A stretch of DNA of 18,844 bases, taken from an uncultured Roseburia sp. (GTDB lineage Bacteria > Bacillota > Clostridia > Lachnospirales > Lachnospiraceae). The notes under the pieces were generated by a model. That model worked only from the letters and a program-made list of their open reading frames with translations. It searched no databases and was not told where the DNA came from. The position numbers and the translations under genes are program-made. Below, in pieces: positions 1-7,480 of the stretch (positions are counted from its first letter, which is position 1; every line of letters begins with the position of its first letter). Where the stretch lies: assembly GCA_900539115.1 (NCBI GenBank), contig UQAQ01000049.1, positions 1 to 18,844 on the forward strand. Reading direction: 5' to 3'.

Positions 1-86
1 GCCTTTCAGTCGCCTTGTGACCTTCAAAGGCAACTTTTTTCTTGCTTTTTCTTCTTTTTCGCTGCCTTTCAGTCGCCAAGTGACCT
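1..86. repeat. 63-bp tandem repeat at window edge
   Basis: A 23-nt block beginning GCCTTTCAGTCGCC occurs at 1-23 and again at 64-86 with only two mismatches, a period of 63 bp. The 11-mer CCTTTCAGTCG also occurs a third time inside the T-box leader near 425-435. On the minus strand the period equals 21 codons, and one frame is open from an ATG at 133-131 to the window edge; its product is rich in Lys and Arg and repeats a GHxATER motif. No ribosome binding site precedes that ATG, so I do not call a gene. Confidence 0.6.
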
Positions 87-93
87 GCCAGCC

Positions 94-228
94 ACACAAC
101 GAGACTCGCACTCTTCGCTCCTTCGGAGCTCATCGTCGTGACAGTCGTCACATAGTATACGCAAATCTGCACGCATATTGTGCAAGCACAATGCGACAGA
201 TTCCCGTATACTGCGTGTCTCGTTGTTT
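94..228. repeat. large imperfect inverted repeat (branched hairpin)
   Basis: Three nested arm pairs line up. CAACGAGACTCGCA (97-110) pairs with 212-225 at 13 of 14 positions. 154-169 pairs with 197-212 at 14 of 16. The apex 173-195 folds as GCATATTGTGC against GCACAATGC. The extra left-arm sequence (111-153) contains smaller hairpins such as GCTCC-TTCG-GAGC. It lies directly downstream of the T-box terminator, between the leader and whatever gene it controls. It could be a small non-autonomous repeat element or a structured RNA; I do not recognise a family. Confidence 0.55.
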
Positions 229-234
229 GCACGC

Positions 235-278
235 AAAAATGTCCTTTTGCAGCGGCCTATCGGCTTTTGCAAAAGGAC
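235..278 (-). terminator. T-box intrinsic terminator
   Basis: The 11-bp arms GTCCTTTTGCA (241-251) and TGCAAAAGGAC (268-278) are perfect, and on the minus strand they are followed by ATTTTT (240-235). In a T-box this hairpin forms when the cognate tRNA is charged, ending transcription. Confidence 0.85.
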
Positions 279-541
279 GAATCTACTTTGTCGTATTTCT
301 TCGTGGTACCACCTTTTTTCCCTGAAAGCTCACACCTTCAGGCTCAGCAAGATACAAAAGCAAATGCTTTGATATCCCTGTGCGGTAACGGGCACAACAC
401 CGTCCAAACCTACTTATTACTTTCCTTTCAGTCGGATGCTCCAAGATGTATTCATGATAAACGATGCTCTGCGCCTCTCACCAGCCGGCAGCTCTCTGTG
501 AGTTCTTTTTTATCACTACTTCTTCTCTTCTTCGCATTTAT
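235..541 (-). ncRNA. T-box riboswitch leader, probably tyrosine-specific
   Basis: Read on the minus strand, the leader shows the T-box hallmarks in order: an AGTGA motif near the 5' end, AGAGAG followed by CTGGTGAGAGGC (stem I landmarks), GAA-UAC-A in the specifier-loop position (UAC at 451-449) followed by TTGGAGC, the T-box core GGTGGTACCACG (313-302), and an intrinsic terminator. T-box RNAs sense uncharged tRNA and allow readthrough into synthetase, amino-acid biosynthesis or transport genes. The purine after UAC fits the specifier rule, so Tyr is my best guess; AUC (Ile) one codon later is less likely. The regulated gene lies off the left edge. Confidence 0.85.
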
Positions 542-547
542 GAACTT

Positions 548-576
548 ATCGTATCAGAGGATGAGGGGTTTGTCAA
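548..576 (-). promoter_or_regulatory. sigma-A promoter of the T-box transcript
   Basis: On the minus strand a perfect -35 box TTGACA (576-571) is separated by 17 nt from TACGAT (553-548). This starts transcription near 541, just upstream of the T-box AGTGA motif. Confidence 0.7.
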
Positions 577-630
577 GAAATTTGCAAAAAAACTTTCCCA
601 TTTGTTATCAAAACCTTAAAGAAAGTTCTC

Positions 631-648
631 TGCCAACACGACTTGGCA
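631..648 (-). terminator. weak hairpin after the OPT-PqqD operon
   Basis: TGCCAA (631-636) and TTGGCA (643-648) form a 6-bp stem; on the minus strand a loose T-rich stretch (AACTTTCTTT) follows. It is the only candidate terminator between the PqqD-like gene and the T-box promoter. The stem is short and the U-tract interrupted, so the call is tentative. Confidence 0.3.
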
Positions 649-691
649 TACTTGCTTTTTCATTATCTTACCTTATTTTTATAAGTTTTTT

Positions 692-1048
692 CTATTTTTC
701 CCCCTGCACCTCAACAAATCCATATGCTTCCAAATTTCGGATATACTGCACCAGCCGCTCATAAAGCGGTTCTGCCTTATCGCCAAACTCTGCCTTTACC
801 AGCTCCGCGATCTCATAAACCGTTCTTGTCCCATCGATCAACGGCCATACAAAATTTCCCATTTCATCGAGATGAATCTGCGATACTTTCGGCTTTTTCA
901 ATATCTTTTGCGCCAGGAAATGAAACACGCCTTTATTTTCCTGCAGCAATGTGATTTTTCCCTGATTGTCCATCGTATACTGCAGAGATGGACGGTGTCT
1001 GGGTACAAAATCCAAATAATTTGCAGAAATTACTTCTTTCTTTTTCAT
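692..1048 (-). CDS. PqqD-family protein (RiPP recognition element-like)
   Basis: The 118-residue product matches the PqqD family over residues 40-115: the motif IHLDEMGNFVWPLIDGTRTV followed by helices around YEIAELVKAEFGD and a C-terminal YGFVE strand is the typical small winged-helix fold. PqqD proteins bind leader peptides of ribosomally made peptides and present them to radical SAM or other modifying enzymes. No such enzyme is visible here. The start codon overlaps the stop of the upstream OPT transporter gene (ATGA), so the two are translationally coupled. The pairing suggests a link with peptide uptake or processing, but the role of stand-alone PqqD-like proteins beside OPT transporters is not known to me. 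Confidence 0.8.
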   Translation of the reverse strand: MKKKEVISANYLDFVPRHRPSLQYTMDNQGKITLLQENKGVFHFLAQKILKKPKVSQIHLDEMGNFVWPLIDGTRTVYEIAELVKAEFGDKAEPLYERLVQYIRNLEAYGFVEVQGEK

Positions 1049-2931
1049 TTCTCAACCTTCTTTTTCGGCATTGCAAAAATAAATACACAGGCAATCATAA
1101 TCGCGAGAAGCACAATACCACCGATTCTTCCGGTATTTACAGAAGAAGAAAGATCGAATTTACTGCTTACACCAACGACTGCCAAAATCGCAAGTAAGAT
1201 TCCGACCAGTCCTTCTCCGGCGATCAATCCGGAGCAGAACAATACGCCGCCACTTGCTTCACCATTTTTGTCTGCCGACTTCTTGTCTACGATCCAGCGG
1301 ATCACACCACCGATCATAATCGTTGCCGACAATTCAAGCGGCAGATAAAGACCGATTGCCACCGGCAGGACCGGAATCCCAAGAATTTCAACGACAATCG
1401 CCGCAAAAATACCGATCAGTACGAGCGGCCATGGAAGATTTCCATTCATAACACCTTCCGTGATCATTTTCATCAATGTCGCCTGCGGAGCCGCCAGTTC
1501 TGTCGTTCCAAAGCCCCACGCACTGTTGAGAAGGAGCAATACGCCGCCGATCGTAAACGCCGCTACAACGGCACCAAGCAGTTCTCCGATCTGCTGTTTT
1601 TTCGGCGTTGCCCCGAGAATATAACCCGTTTTCAAATCCTGTGACGTGTCGCCTGCCATCGCAGCCACGATACAGATTACGGAACCAATGGCTATCGCGC
1701 CGATCATTCCGCTTACGCCGGTATTTCCGGTGACTTTCAAAACCAGAGTAGAAAAGAGCAAGGTCGCGATCGCCATACCGGAAACCGGGTTATTGCTGCT
1801 TCCTACCAAGCCAACCATCCGGGAGGATACGGTAGCAAAAAAGAACCCGAATACGACTACCAGCAAGGCGCCGATCAAAGAAACCGGAATCGCCGGAAGA
1901 AGCCAGATCACAAGGATCAAAACCAGGGAACCGCCGAGCACAAGGCGCATATCCATATCCTGCTCAGTACGGAGGCTTCCTGCTTTTGTCCCGCCTTTCA
2001 GACCTTTTAATGAATCTTTAAATGTCGATACAATGAGCGGCAGGGATTTGATCAAACTGATAATACCGCCCGCTGCGACTGCGCCGGCTCCGATGTATCG
2101 GATATAACTTCCCCAGATGGCATCTGCGCCGCCTTCTGCGTACATTTGTGCAATTGGTACATCACCCGGATACATCGTTGTCGGGCCTCCAAAAATTGTA
2201 ATCGCCGGAATCAACACAAACCAACCCAGCAGCGCACCGGCAAACATATACGATGCAATCTTAATTCCACAGATGTAACCCACGCCCAGAAGTGCCGGAT
2301 ATACTTCTGCGGAAAATGCTGTCCGCAGGGAGCGGATCGGTGCTGTGATAACACCCGGAACCACTTTCAAACCATCCGTTATAAATTTAAAAACAGCAGA
2401 CAATCCCATACCGGCAAATACCGTTTTCGCACTCGCGCCGCCTTCTTCTCCTGCCAAAAGAACCTCTGCGCAGGCAGTTCCTTCAGGGTATGGCAGTACA
2501 CCATGCTCTTTTACAATCAGTGCATTGCGAAGCGGGATCATAAACAGCACCCCAAGAACTCCACCGACCAAAGCGATCAGCGAAATCGTAAGTAGATTTG
2601 GTGCTTCCGTCTTTCCTTCATTTGCCCATAAAAACAAGGCAGGGAGCGTAAATATCGCGCCCGCAGCCAAAGATTCACCGGCAGAACCGATTGTCTGCAC
2701 CATATTGCTTTCCAGAATCGAATCTTTTTTCATAATTACGCGGATCACTCCCATCGAGATAACCGCAGCCGGGATCGACGCCGAAACCGTCATTCCCACT
2801 CGCAAACCAAGATACGCATTCGCCGCGCCAAAAATAATAGCGAGCAAAACGCCTATGATGATTGATGTTGCCGTAAATTCCGGTGTGACTTTTTCGGCCG
2901 GAATATACGGTTTAAATTTTTTGTTCTCCAT
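1045..2931 (-). CDS. OPT family oligopeptide transporter
   Basis: The product (628 residues from this start) is a polytopic membrane protein of the oligopeptide transporter superfamily, prokaryotic OPT branch, which takes up short peptides or metal chelates by secondary transport. Family signatures are visible: the N-terminal PEFTATSIIIGVLLAIIFGAANAYLGLRVG segment starting near residue 15 (shown by its key run AANAYLGLRVG), the EHGVLPYPEGTACAEVL motif after about 140 residues, and a late IPVLPVAIGLYLPLELS motif typical of these transporters. I chose ATG at 2931 rather than the longer frame from 2961 because AAAAGGAG lies 6 nt upstream of it, inside the longer frame. A promoter lies at 2982-3009. 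It is first gene of a two-gene operon with the PqqD-like gene. Substrate cannot be read from the sequence. Confidence 0.92.
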   Translation of the reverse strand: MENKKFKPYIPAEKVTPEFTATSIIIGVLLAIIFGAANAYLGLRVGMTVSASIPAAVISMGVIRVIMKKDSILESNMVQTIGSAGESLAAGAIFTLPALFLWANEGKTEAPNLLTISLIALVGGVLGVLFMIPLRNALIVKEHGVLPYPEGTACAEVLLAGEEGGASAKTVFAGMGLSAVFKFITDGLKVVPGVITAPIRSLRTAFSAEVYPALLGVGYICGIKIASYMFAGALLGWFVLIPAITIFGGPTTMYPGDVPIAQMYAEGGADAIWGSYIRYIGAGAVAAGGIISLIKSLPLIVSTFKDSLKGLKGGTKAGSLRTEQDMDMRLVLGGSLVLILVIWLLPAIPVSLIGALLVVVFGFFFATVSSRMVGLVGSSNNPVSGMAIATLLFSTLVLKVTGNTGVSGMIGAIAIGSVICIVAAMAGDTSQDLKTGYILGATPKKQQIGELLGAVVAAFTIGGVLLLLNSAWGFGTTELAAPQATLMKMITEGVMNGNLPWPLVLIGIFAAIVVEILGIPVLPVAIGLYLPLELSATIMIGGVIRWIVDKKSADKNGEASGGVLFCSGLIAGEGLVGILLAILAVVGVSSKFDLSSSVNTGRIGGIVLLAIMIACVFIFAMPKKKVEK

Positions 2932-2981
2932 AATCGTTCTCCTTTTGTTTATTCCCCGCACCTAAAAGTATATACCAATTT

Positions 2982-3009
2982 ATTGTAACATATTTGTGTT
3001 TTTTTGCAA
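2982..3009 (-). promoter_or_regulatory. promoter of OPT-PqqD operon
   Basis: On the minus strand TTGCAA (3009-3004), a 16-nt spacer and TACAAT (2987-2982) give a reasonable sigma-A promoter about 50 nt upstream of the OPT start codon. Confidence 0.6.
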
Positions 3010-3035
3010 AGGAAACATTTTACAAATTACCGCAT

Positions 3036-3070
3036 AAAAAGCCTCTGGAAATTTTCTCCAAAGGCTTTTT
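3036..3070 (-). terminator. terminator of xylanase gene
   Basis: GCCTCTGGA (3041-3049) pairs with TCCAAAGGC (3057-3065) with one mismatch, flanked by A5 and T5 runs, giving a terminator usable on both strands. It sits 33 nt beyond the xylanase stop codon. Confidence 0.75.
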
Positions 3071-3102
3071 TATAAAAAAAGATAAGGTTTTTCAAAAAAT
3101 TT

Positions 3103-4683
3103 CTATTTCATGGCATTGATAACGGCATCATAAGCTGCTTTCTTCACACCGAGCTGTGAGAACAACAGTGGCTGGCCGCTTGCTCTCCAAGACACCTGAT
3201 CGCTCAGTCCCCAGAACGTAACACCTGTGATATTGGCACCGCCCTGCTTCTTTTGTTTGAGCATTTTGATAATGCTGTAATAATAATTTGCCTGATCCTG
3301 CAATGTGTATCCGCTCTGCATCGCATTGATCGTCGCGTCGAGTTCCGTAATCTGAATCTCAAATCCGGCATTTTTGAACTTATCAATCGTATTTCCGATA
3401 TAATTTGCATCCGGCCAATGCACATCCAAGTGGCTCTGCATGCCGACACCATCACAGATTTCTCCATTCTGATTTACAAATTTGATCATCGTTACAATAT
3501 CATCTGAGATCAAATAGGTATTGTAATCGTTATAGAAAAGTTTTACCTTGCTTCTTAAATTGTAATAATTTAACATATCATTGGCATACTGGAATGCCTT
3601 TTTTACGTAAGAAGGATACTTTCCTTCTTCGCCATACACCTGTGTCCAGTTACTCTTTGAGCCGCTGTCGCTGTTATGGAAATATTCATTTACCACATCA
3701 TACGCATACACCACGTCTTTGTACTGGCTTGAACTGATATGTGCTACAATATTTTTCACATAATATTCCAGTCGCTTATCCATGGTTCCGGCATTACAAT
3801 AGTTGTAATAACTGTTGTAATCGTATTTGAAGAACCAGCTTGGTGTCTGCTGATGCCATACCATCGTATGGAAACGTACGGACAAACCATTCTGAGAAGC
3901 GATTTTTAACACTTCATCAATATTGGAAAAGTTAAGTTCCGGAACCGTGCTTTCTGCATATCCATCCGGAATGATATAACCGCGTGATTTTGCCTCACTG
4001 GTCGAGATCAATGTCGGGCTGTAACCAAGAACGGCATCCGGTTTCATCTCATTTTCCATCGTGATGGAGTTGAAATCATTTTTGATGATATTAAGCGTAT
4101 TCGCGTTTCTCAAATCCGAAAGATTTACTGCATTTCCAACTTTTCCAAATGTGCCGCTCATCGCACCCTTCAATGTACCTGCCGTCGTAGTTGTACCGCC
4201 GGAACTTCCGGAAGTTGTCGTAATTCTCACATTATAAATAGTTGCTGTATAAGTACTGGAACTCTGTGACATAACCCCAATTGTTTTGATCGAACCGCTT
4301 CCGCTTTTCGTCACTTCAAAGTCATCATAGCCCCAATTGTTTGCATTGTATTTTACAAATAACTCTTTCCCGCTGGCATCATAAAACTTAAATGCCGTAT
4401 CCTGTCCGCCTGTTCCTGCGCCGATCGTAATCGACTGGATGGAAGAAAGCGAAATTGCATTTGGTAAAGAATATTTTACTTCACCGTATTTCGAATTGAA
4501 TGTCACCTTAAGTGCACCGTCTGTAACGCTGCGTGATGAAACTCCCCACTGGCTGACATATGTTAAATTACCAAAGTAATATGCATTCAATGCCGCCTTC
4601 GCTGTATTCCCCGGTACATTCGTAACGATCGTCATCGCAAGCATCAGTACCACAAGAATTTTTGCTACTACCTTTTTTCCCAT
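3103..4683 (-). CDS. secreted GH10 endo-1,4-beta-xylanase with N-terminal module
   Basis: The 526-residue enzyme cleaves internal beta-1,4 bonds of xylan outside the cell. Residues 1-30 form a signal peptide ending AKA. Residues 32-157 form a beta-rich module that resembles a carbohydrate-binding domain (CBM22-like is my guess), then a Gly/Ser/Thr linker to about 168. Residues 170-526 are the glycoside hydrolase family 10 barrel: ENEMKPD near 210, WHQQTPSWFF from W276, acid/base E333 in DVVNE, nucleophile E447 in ITELDA, and FWGLSDQVSWR near 490. All catalytic residues are present. No LPXTG or SLH anchor follows, so it should be released. AAGGAGG lies 8 nt before the ATG, and a perfect promoter is at 4728-4756. 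The gene is monocistronic. Confidence 0.95.
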   Translation of the reverse strand: MGKKVVAKILVVLMLAMTIVTNVPGNTAKAALNAYYFGNLTYVSQWGVSSRSVTDGALKVTFNSKYGEVKYSLPNAISLSSIQSITIGAGTGGQDTAFKFYDASGKELFVKYNANNWGYDDFEVTKSGSGSIKTIGVMSQSSSTYTATIYNVRITTTSGSSGGTTTTAGTLKGAMSGTFGKVGNAVNLSDLRNANTLNIIKNDFNSITMENEMKPDAVLGYSPTLISTSEAKSRGYIIPDGYAESTVPELNFSNIDEVLKIASQNGLSVRFHTMVWHQQTPSWFFKYDYNSYYNYCNAGTMDKRLEYYVKNIVAHISSSQYKDVVYAYDVVNEYFHNSDSGSKSNWTQVYGEEGKYPSYVKKAFQYANDMLNYYNLRSKVKLFYNDYNTYLISDDIVTMIKFVNQNGEICDGVGMQSHLDVHWPDANYIGNTIDKFKNAGFEIQITELDATINAMQSGYTLQDQANYYYSIIKMLKQKKQGGANITGVTFWGLSDQVSWRASGQPLLFSQLGVKKAAYDAVINAMK

Positions 4684-4727
4684 TACATCTACCTCCTTAT
4701 AAATATTTAATTATGATTACATTTTGA

Positions 4728-4756
4728 ATTATAAGTTGTTTTTCTGTTTTTGTCAA
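4728..4756 (-). promoter_or_regulatory. consensus promoter of xylanase gene
   Basis: On the minus strand TTGACA (4756-4751), 17 nt and TATAAT (4733-4728) match the sigma-A consensus exactly. Predicted start is near 4721, with a 37-nt AT-rich leader before the start codon. I see no clear cre site or operator overlapping it. Confidence 0.85.
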
Positions 4757-4971
4757 TATCTCACATACATTTAATTATATGTTGGCTTATTTTTGTTGAT
4801 ATTGCACAATTTTATAACCAGCTAGTCCATTCTAAATCGTTTTCGTATATTTCTTTTTTGTATGAAATGCACAATAAATTTATTTTGTTGGTATGTCACA
4901 TAAACATTTGATTATACCAGTCCTTCCATCACTTTATGCCTCCACGCCTACGTTCTCTCATTTTTGCGTAT
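4757..4971. other. AT-rich intergenic stretch, nothing recognised
   Basis: This is the remaining part of the 409-nt gap between the xylanase promoter and the terminator of the next operon. It is AT-rich, without an open frame, palindromic operator or RNA motif that I can support. It may hold upstream activating sites for the xylanase promoter. Confidence 0.4.
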
Positions 4972-5002
4972 AAAAAAGACAAGCCTTCCGACTTGTCTTT
5001 TT
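4972..5002 (-). terminator. terminator of zinc-ribbon operon
   Basis: AAAAAAGACAAG (4972-4983) and CTTGTCTTTTT (4992-5002) form a strong stem with an 8-nt loop and T-runs on both strands. It lies about 90 nt past the stop of the gene ending at 5093. Confidence 0.8.
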
Positions 5003-5092
5003 CTATGTATATAAATTGTAACTATGCAGGATCCAATGTATGGAAATCAATGAATCGTCGTGCTTGCACGTAAGAGACTTTGATTTATCTGA

Positions 5093-5995
5093 TTAATCCC
5101 AGCTTCCAAACATACTGGACATTCCACCAAATGCATTTCCGATAAGATCGCTGATCATTGATTTGGCCAAACCCTGCATGATAAGTACAAGTACGATCAA
5201 TACAATTGTCATTGCGATCGGGATTACAAACATCAATTTGCTTTCCGGAAGATTGCTTGCAAAACGCATTGCTGCGTACATATAGAACATTGCGAAAAAC
5301 TCACAGATAATGAATAATCCGATGCCAATTCCTGCATTTGCCAATCCGATCAAAAGTCCAAGTACCATAAACGGAATTACGATAACACTTCGGACTGCCA
5401 CTACACAAAGCAGCGTTTTTGCATCTGTTTTTCCTTTGAAAATGATCGTCAAAAGGAAGATCATTCCAAACAACACAGCGGAAAGAACAAGCGAAAAGGC
5501 AAATGTCTCAAAGAACACTGCTGCCAGATTTACAATTTCTCCCATTTTCAAGGAACCTGCCAATGCAATGGTAAAGAACGCTGCTACCAACGCCTGGCCA
5601 CCGATCAAAATAAGTGCTGCGATAAAGTTCTGCGCTTTTACAAATGCCTGCAGGCTTTCTATCGGTTTATTTACAATTGTTGTCAATGACTTGAAAGCTG
5701 CTCCGATTGCCTGCACTGCCGGATTTGGAGCCGGTGCTACATACGGCTGCTGATATGCCTGTTGCTGCTGAGCCTGCTGGTATGCCTGCTGCTGGTAAGC
5801 CTGCGCCTGTTGCTGGTAAGCCTGCGCCTGTTGCTGCTGTGCCTGCGCCTGTTGCTGAGCTGCCTGCGCCTGTTGCTGGTATGCCTGTGCCTGTTGCTGC
5901 TGTGCCTGCGCTTGTTTTGCTACTTGTGATTGTGCGCAGTCACACTCTGCGCCGTCTTCTAATTGCTTTCCGCAATACACACAAAATTTTGCCAT
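5093..5995 (-). CDS. zinc-ribbon, Gln/Ala-repeat, multi-pass membrane protein
   Basis: The 300-residue product begins with a small zinc ribbon (C5xxC8 and C18xC20). Residues 23-88 are a low-complexity Gln/Ala/Tyr repeat built on QAQAYQQ-like units. After a short linker come five or so hydrophobic segments between residues 117 and 285, an arrangement like the Yip1-type membrane domains often fused to zinc ribbons in Clostridia. Function unknown; a membrane-associated scaffold or stress protein is a guess. AGGAGG lies 8 nt upstream of the ATG. It is the second gene of an operon, 24 nt after the TcaA-like gene, and both carry N-terminal zinc ribbons. The repeat is encoded by near-identical DNA units, so its length probably varies between strains. 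Confidence 0.75.
   Translation of the reverse strand: MAKFCVYCGKQLEDGAECDCAQSQVAKQAQAQQQQAQAYQQQAQAAQQQAQAQQQQAQAYQQQAQAYQQQAYQQAQQQQAYQQPYVAPAPNPAVQAIGAAFKSLTTIVNKPIESLQAFVKAQNFIAALILIGGQALVAAFFTIALAGSLKMGEIVNLAAVFFETFAFSLVLSAVLFGMIFLLTIIFKGKTDAKTLLCVVAVRSVIVIPFMVLGLLIGLANAGIGIGLFIICEFFAMFYMYAAMRFASNLPESKLMFVIPIAMTIVLIVLVLIMQGLAKSMISDLIGNAFGGMSSMFGSWD
5746..5930. repeat. in-frame minisatellite encoding Gln/Ala repeats
   Basis: The plus strand shows many tandem copies of units such as TGCTGGTAAGCCTGCGCCTGT and shorter 6-9 nt variants, all multiples of three, so the frame of the minus-strand gene (5093-5995) is kept. Slippage here would change repeat number without breaking the protein. Confidence 0.8.
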
Positions 5996-6019
5996 AATAA
6001 ATTCCTCCTGCTTTCTTTA

Positions 6020-7333
6020 TTAATATTTTTGATAATCGATTGCATAAGTCATACCACTATAATCATAAATCATCCATTGACCATCCTGATACTCATAATA
6101 CAAAGAACAGGTTCCACTTCCCTCGCCACTGCGTTTTTCCTTTTTATCGCTCCAGAAATCTTTTACACTGCTCGTCGTATTGTATGACAATGTCACATCG
6201 ACCTTTACTCTAAGTACTCCATCGCCTTGATTGTATGAAACCACTGTTGCCTCCGTATTCGTAAATTCAAGACTTTTAATACAGGTGTCACTGGTTACGT
6301 TATTGCTGATCCAGTCGTTGTACTCCGATTCCAAGTTACAGTCACTATCTATGCTTTCCACCGAAGCCACTTCCGAAAATGCTTTCTGCTCCAAGGCACA
6401 GGAATAAAAACCGGTAGCTGTTTCTTTCGCAGCAGACGCCAGACTTTCCTCTGTTGCAGAAGACAATTTCAAATCAGAATCATATACATATACTGCATCT
6501 TCTTTGTCATAATTTGTCGCACTTACCGTAAATTCCGTTTCGTAAGGTTCATAAATATCGGACTCTACAGAAAGGGTATGTTTTCCATCAAAGCTGGATG
6601 GGATCAAATATTCCCCTTGTTCATCGGTACTATACTTATCACCGAGAGCAACTCCGTCCACTTTCGCCGTCGTTCCGGCCGGCACATGTACTCCGTATTC
6701 TTTTGCCACAAAATCCGTCGTTCTCATCTTCCAATCATCAAAAAACACAAACTGTTTTCCTGATTTTTCAAGCGTCACCGTCGTCTCTGATTCGTTGGAA
6801 TGACTGTTATCGCGAAAAACGATCGTATAATACAATGTGTCTTTATCGTCCTCTTCTTCGTCCTCATTGTCCTCTTTCACGGTATATTCCGTCATATCCT
6901 TATAACCACTTCCACGAGCTTCCAATGTTTTTTCCAAAGCATCCGGAGTAATAAATTCGGACTTTTCAAAGCATAAAAGATCAAAGATTTTTTCGGAATC
7001 ATGAGCCACATAAGCCTTTGCGTAATTTTCTACAATCCGCTTCGGACTGGCAAGGCTCCTCAAGATCATAAAGCCGGCTGTTCCAAGGATCGCCACCGCA
7101 ACAATTGCTATAATCGCAATCTTAGCCCCCATCGGCATAGGTTTTCTCGGTGTTTTCACCGGCTGCTGGTAAACCGGCTGTCCTTCCGGCACCTGCTGAT
7201 TCGGGATTCCCTGCGGGGAAGCCTGTACGTTCGGCTGTCCTTGTGGTACATTTATTTTAGGCAATTCTGCCCCACATCCTGCACAAAAAACAGCTTCATC
7301 GGGATTCTGCGTTCCGCATTTCTCGCAAAACAT
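6020..7333 (-). CDS. TcaA-like zinc-ribbon membrane protein
   Basis: The 437-residue protein has an N-terminal zinc ribbon (C3xxC6, C17xxC20), a Pro/Gln-rich linker (24-66), one transmembrane helix (about 71-93) and a large domain outside. The first part of the outer domain (about 96-215) looks like an NTF2-like fold with an acidic loop (EDNEDEEEDD). The next part (about 216-265) resembles the second domain of TcaA, with a PEGA-like DGVALGDKYST...GKHTLSVE pattern. A C-terminal domain (290-437) follows. This order is that of TcaA/YvbJ-type proteins, linked in other Firmicutes to the cell envelope and glycopeptide response. Function here is inference. Its promoter is back to back with that of the HD-GYP gene. 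AGGAGG lies 7 nt before the ATG. Confidence 0.75.
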   Translation of the reverse strand: MFCEKCGTQNPDEAVFCAGCGAELPKINVPQGQPNVQASPQGIPNQQVPEGQPVYQQPVKTPRKPMPMGAKIAIIAIVAVAILGTAGFMILRSLASPKRIVENYAKAYVAHDSEKIFDLLCFEKSEFITPDALEKTLEARGSGYKDMTEYTVKEDNEDEEEDDKDTLYYTIVFRDNSHSNESETTVTLEKSGKQFVFFDDWKMRTTDFVAKEYGVHVPAGTTAKVDGVALGDKYSTDEQGEYLIPSSFDGKHTLSVESDIYEPYETEFTVSATNYDKEDAVYVYDSDLKLSSATEESLASAAKETATGFYSCALEQKAFSEVASVESIDSDCNLESEYNDWISNNVTSDTCIKSLEFTNTEATVVSYNQGDGVLRVKVDVTLSYNTTSSVKDFWSDKKEKRSGEGSGTCSLYYEYQDGQWMIYDYSGMTYAIDYQKY

Positions 7334-7371
7334 AGTATTTCTCCTCCTTTTTCGAGTTTATTCTATATAGA

Positions 7372-7400
7372 AGTATACCATATTTTCTCTTTTTTGTAAA
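7372..7400 (-). promoter_or_regulatory. promoter of TcaA-like/zinc-ribbon operon
   Basis: On the minus strand TTTACA (7400-7395), 17 nt, TATACT (7377-7372). Its -35 box directly abuts the -35 box of the divergent promoter at 7401, so the two may be co-regulated or compete for RNA polymerase. Confidence 0.7.
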
Positions 7401-7429
7401 TTGTCATACTATCTTTTTTATGATATAAT
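7401..7429 (+). promoter_or_regulatory. promoter of the HD-GYP gene
   Basis: TTGTCA (7401-7406), 17 nt, and extended -10 TGATATAAT (TATAAT at 7424-7429). The start codon is 52 nt further on. Confidence 0.75.
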
Positions 7430-7480
7430 GAAGTAAGCTATAACAACAAAAATAAAAAGGATTATTACGATGGGGGAAAT

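Noticed and set aside
180..764. A 194-codon plus-strand open frame and others nearby in 1-690
   Set aside because: They run antisense through the T-box leader, its terminator and the end of the PqqD-like gene, without ribosome binding sites or recognisable domains.
1646..2965. Several long plus-strand open frames
   Set aside because: All are shadows of the OPT transporter gene, which has clear family motifs on the minus strand.
5746..5930. Regularly repeated DNA that could be taken for a CRISPR array
   Set aside because: The units are short, directly adjoining and in frame with a protein; there are no unique spacers and no cas genes.
5707..5997. Plus-strand open frame with Pro/Ala repeats
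   Set aside because: It is the antisense shadow of the Gln/Ala minisatellite in the minus-strand membrane protein gene.
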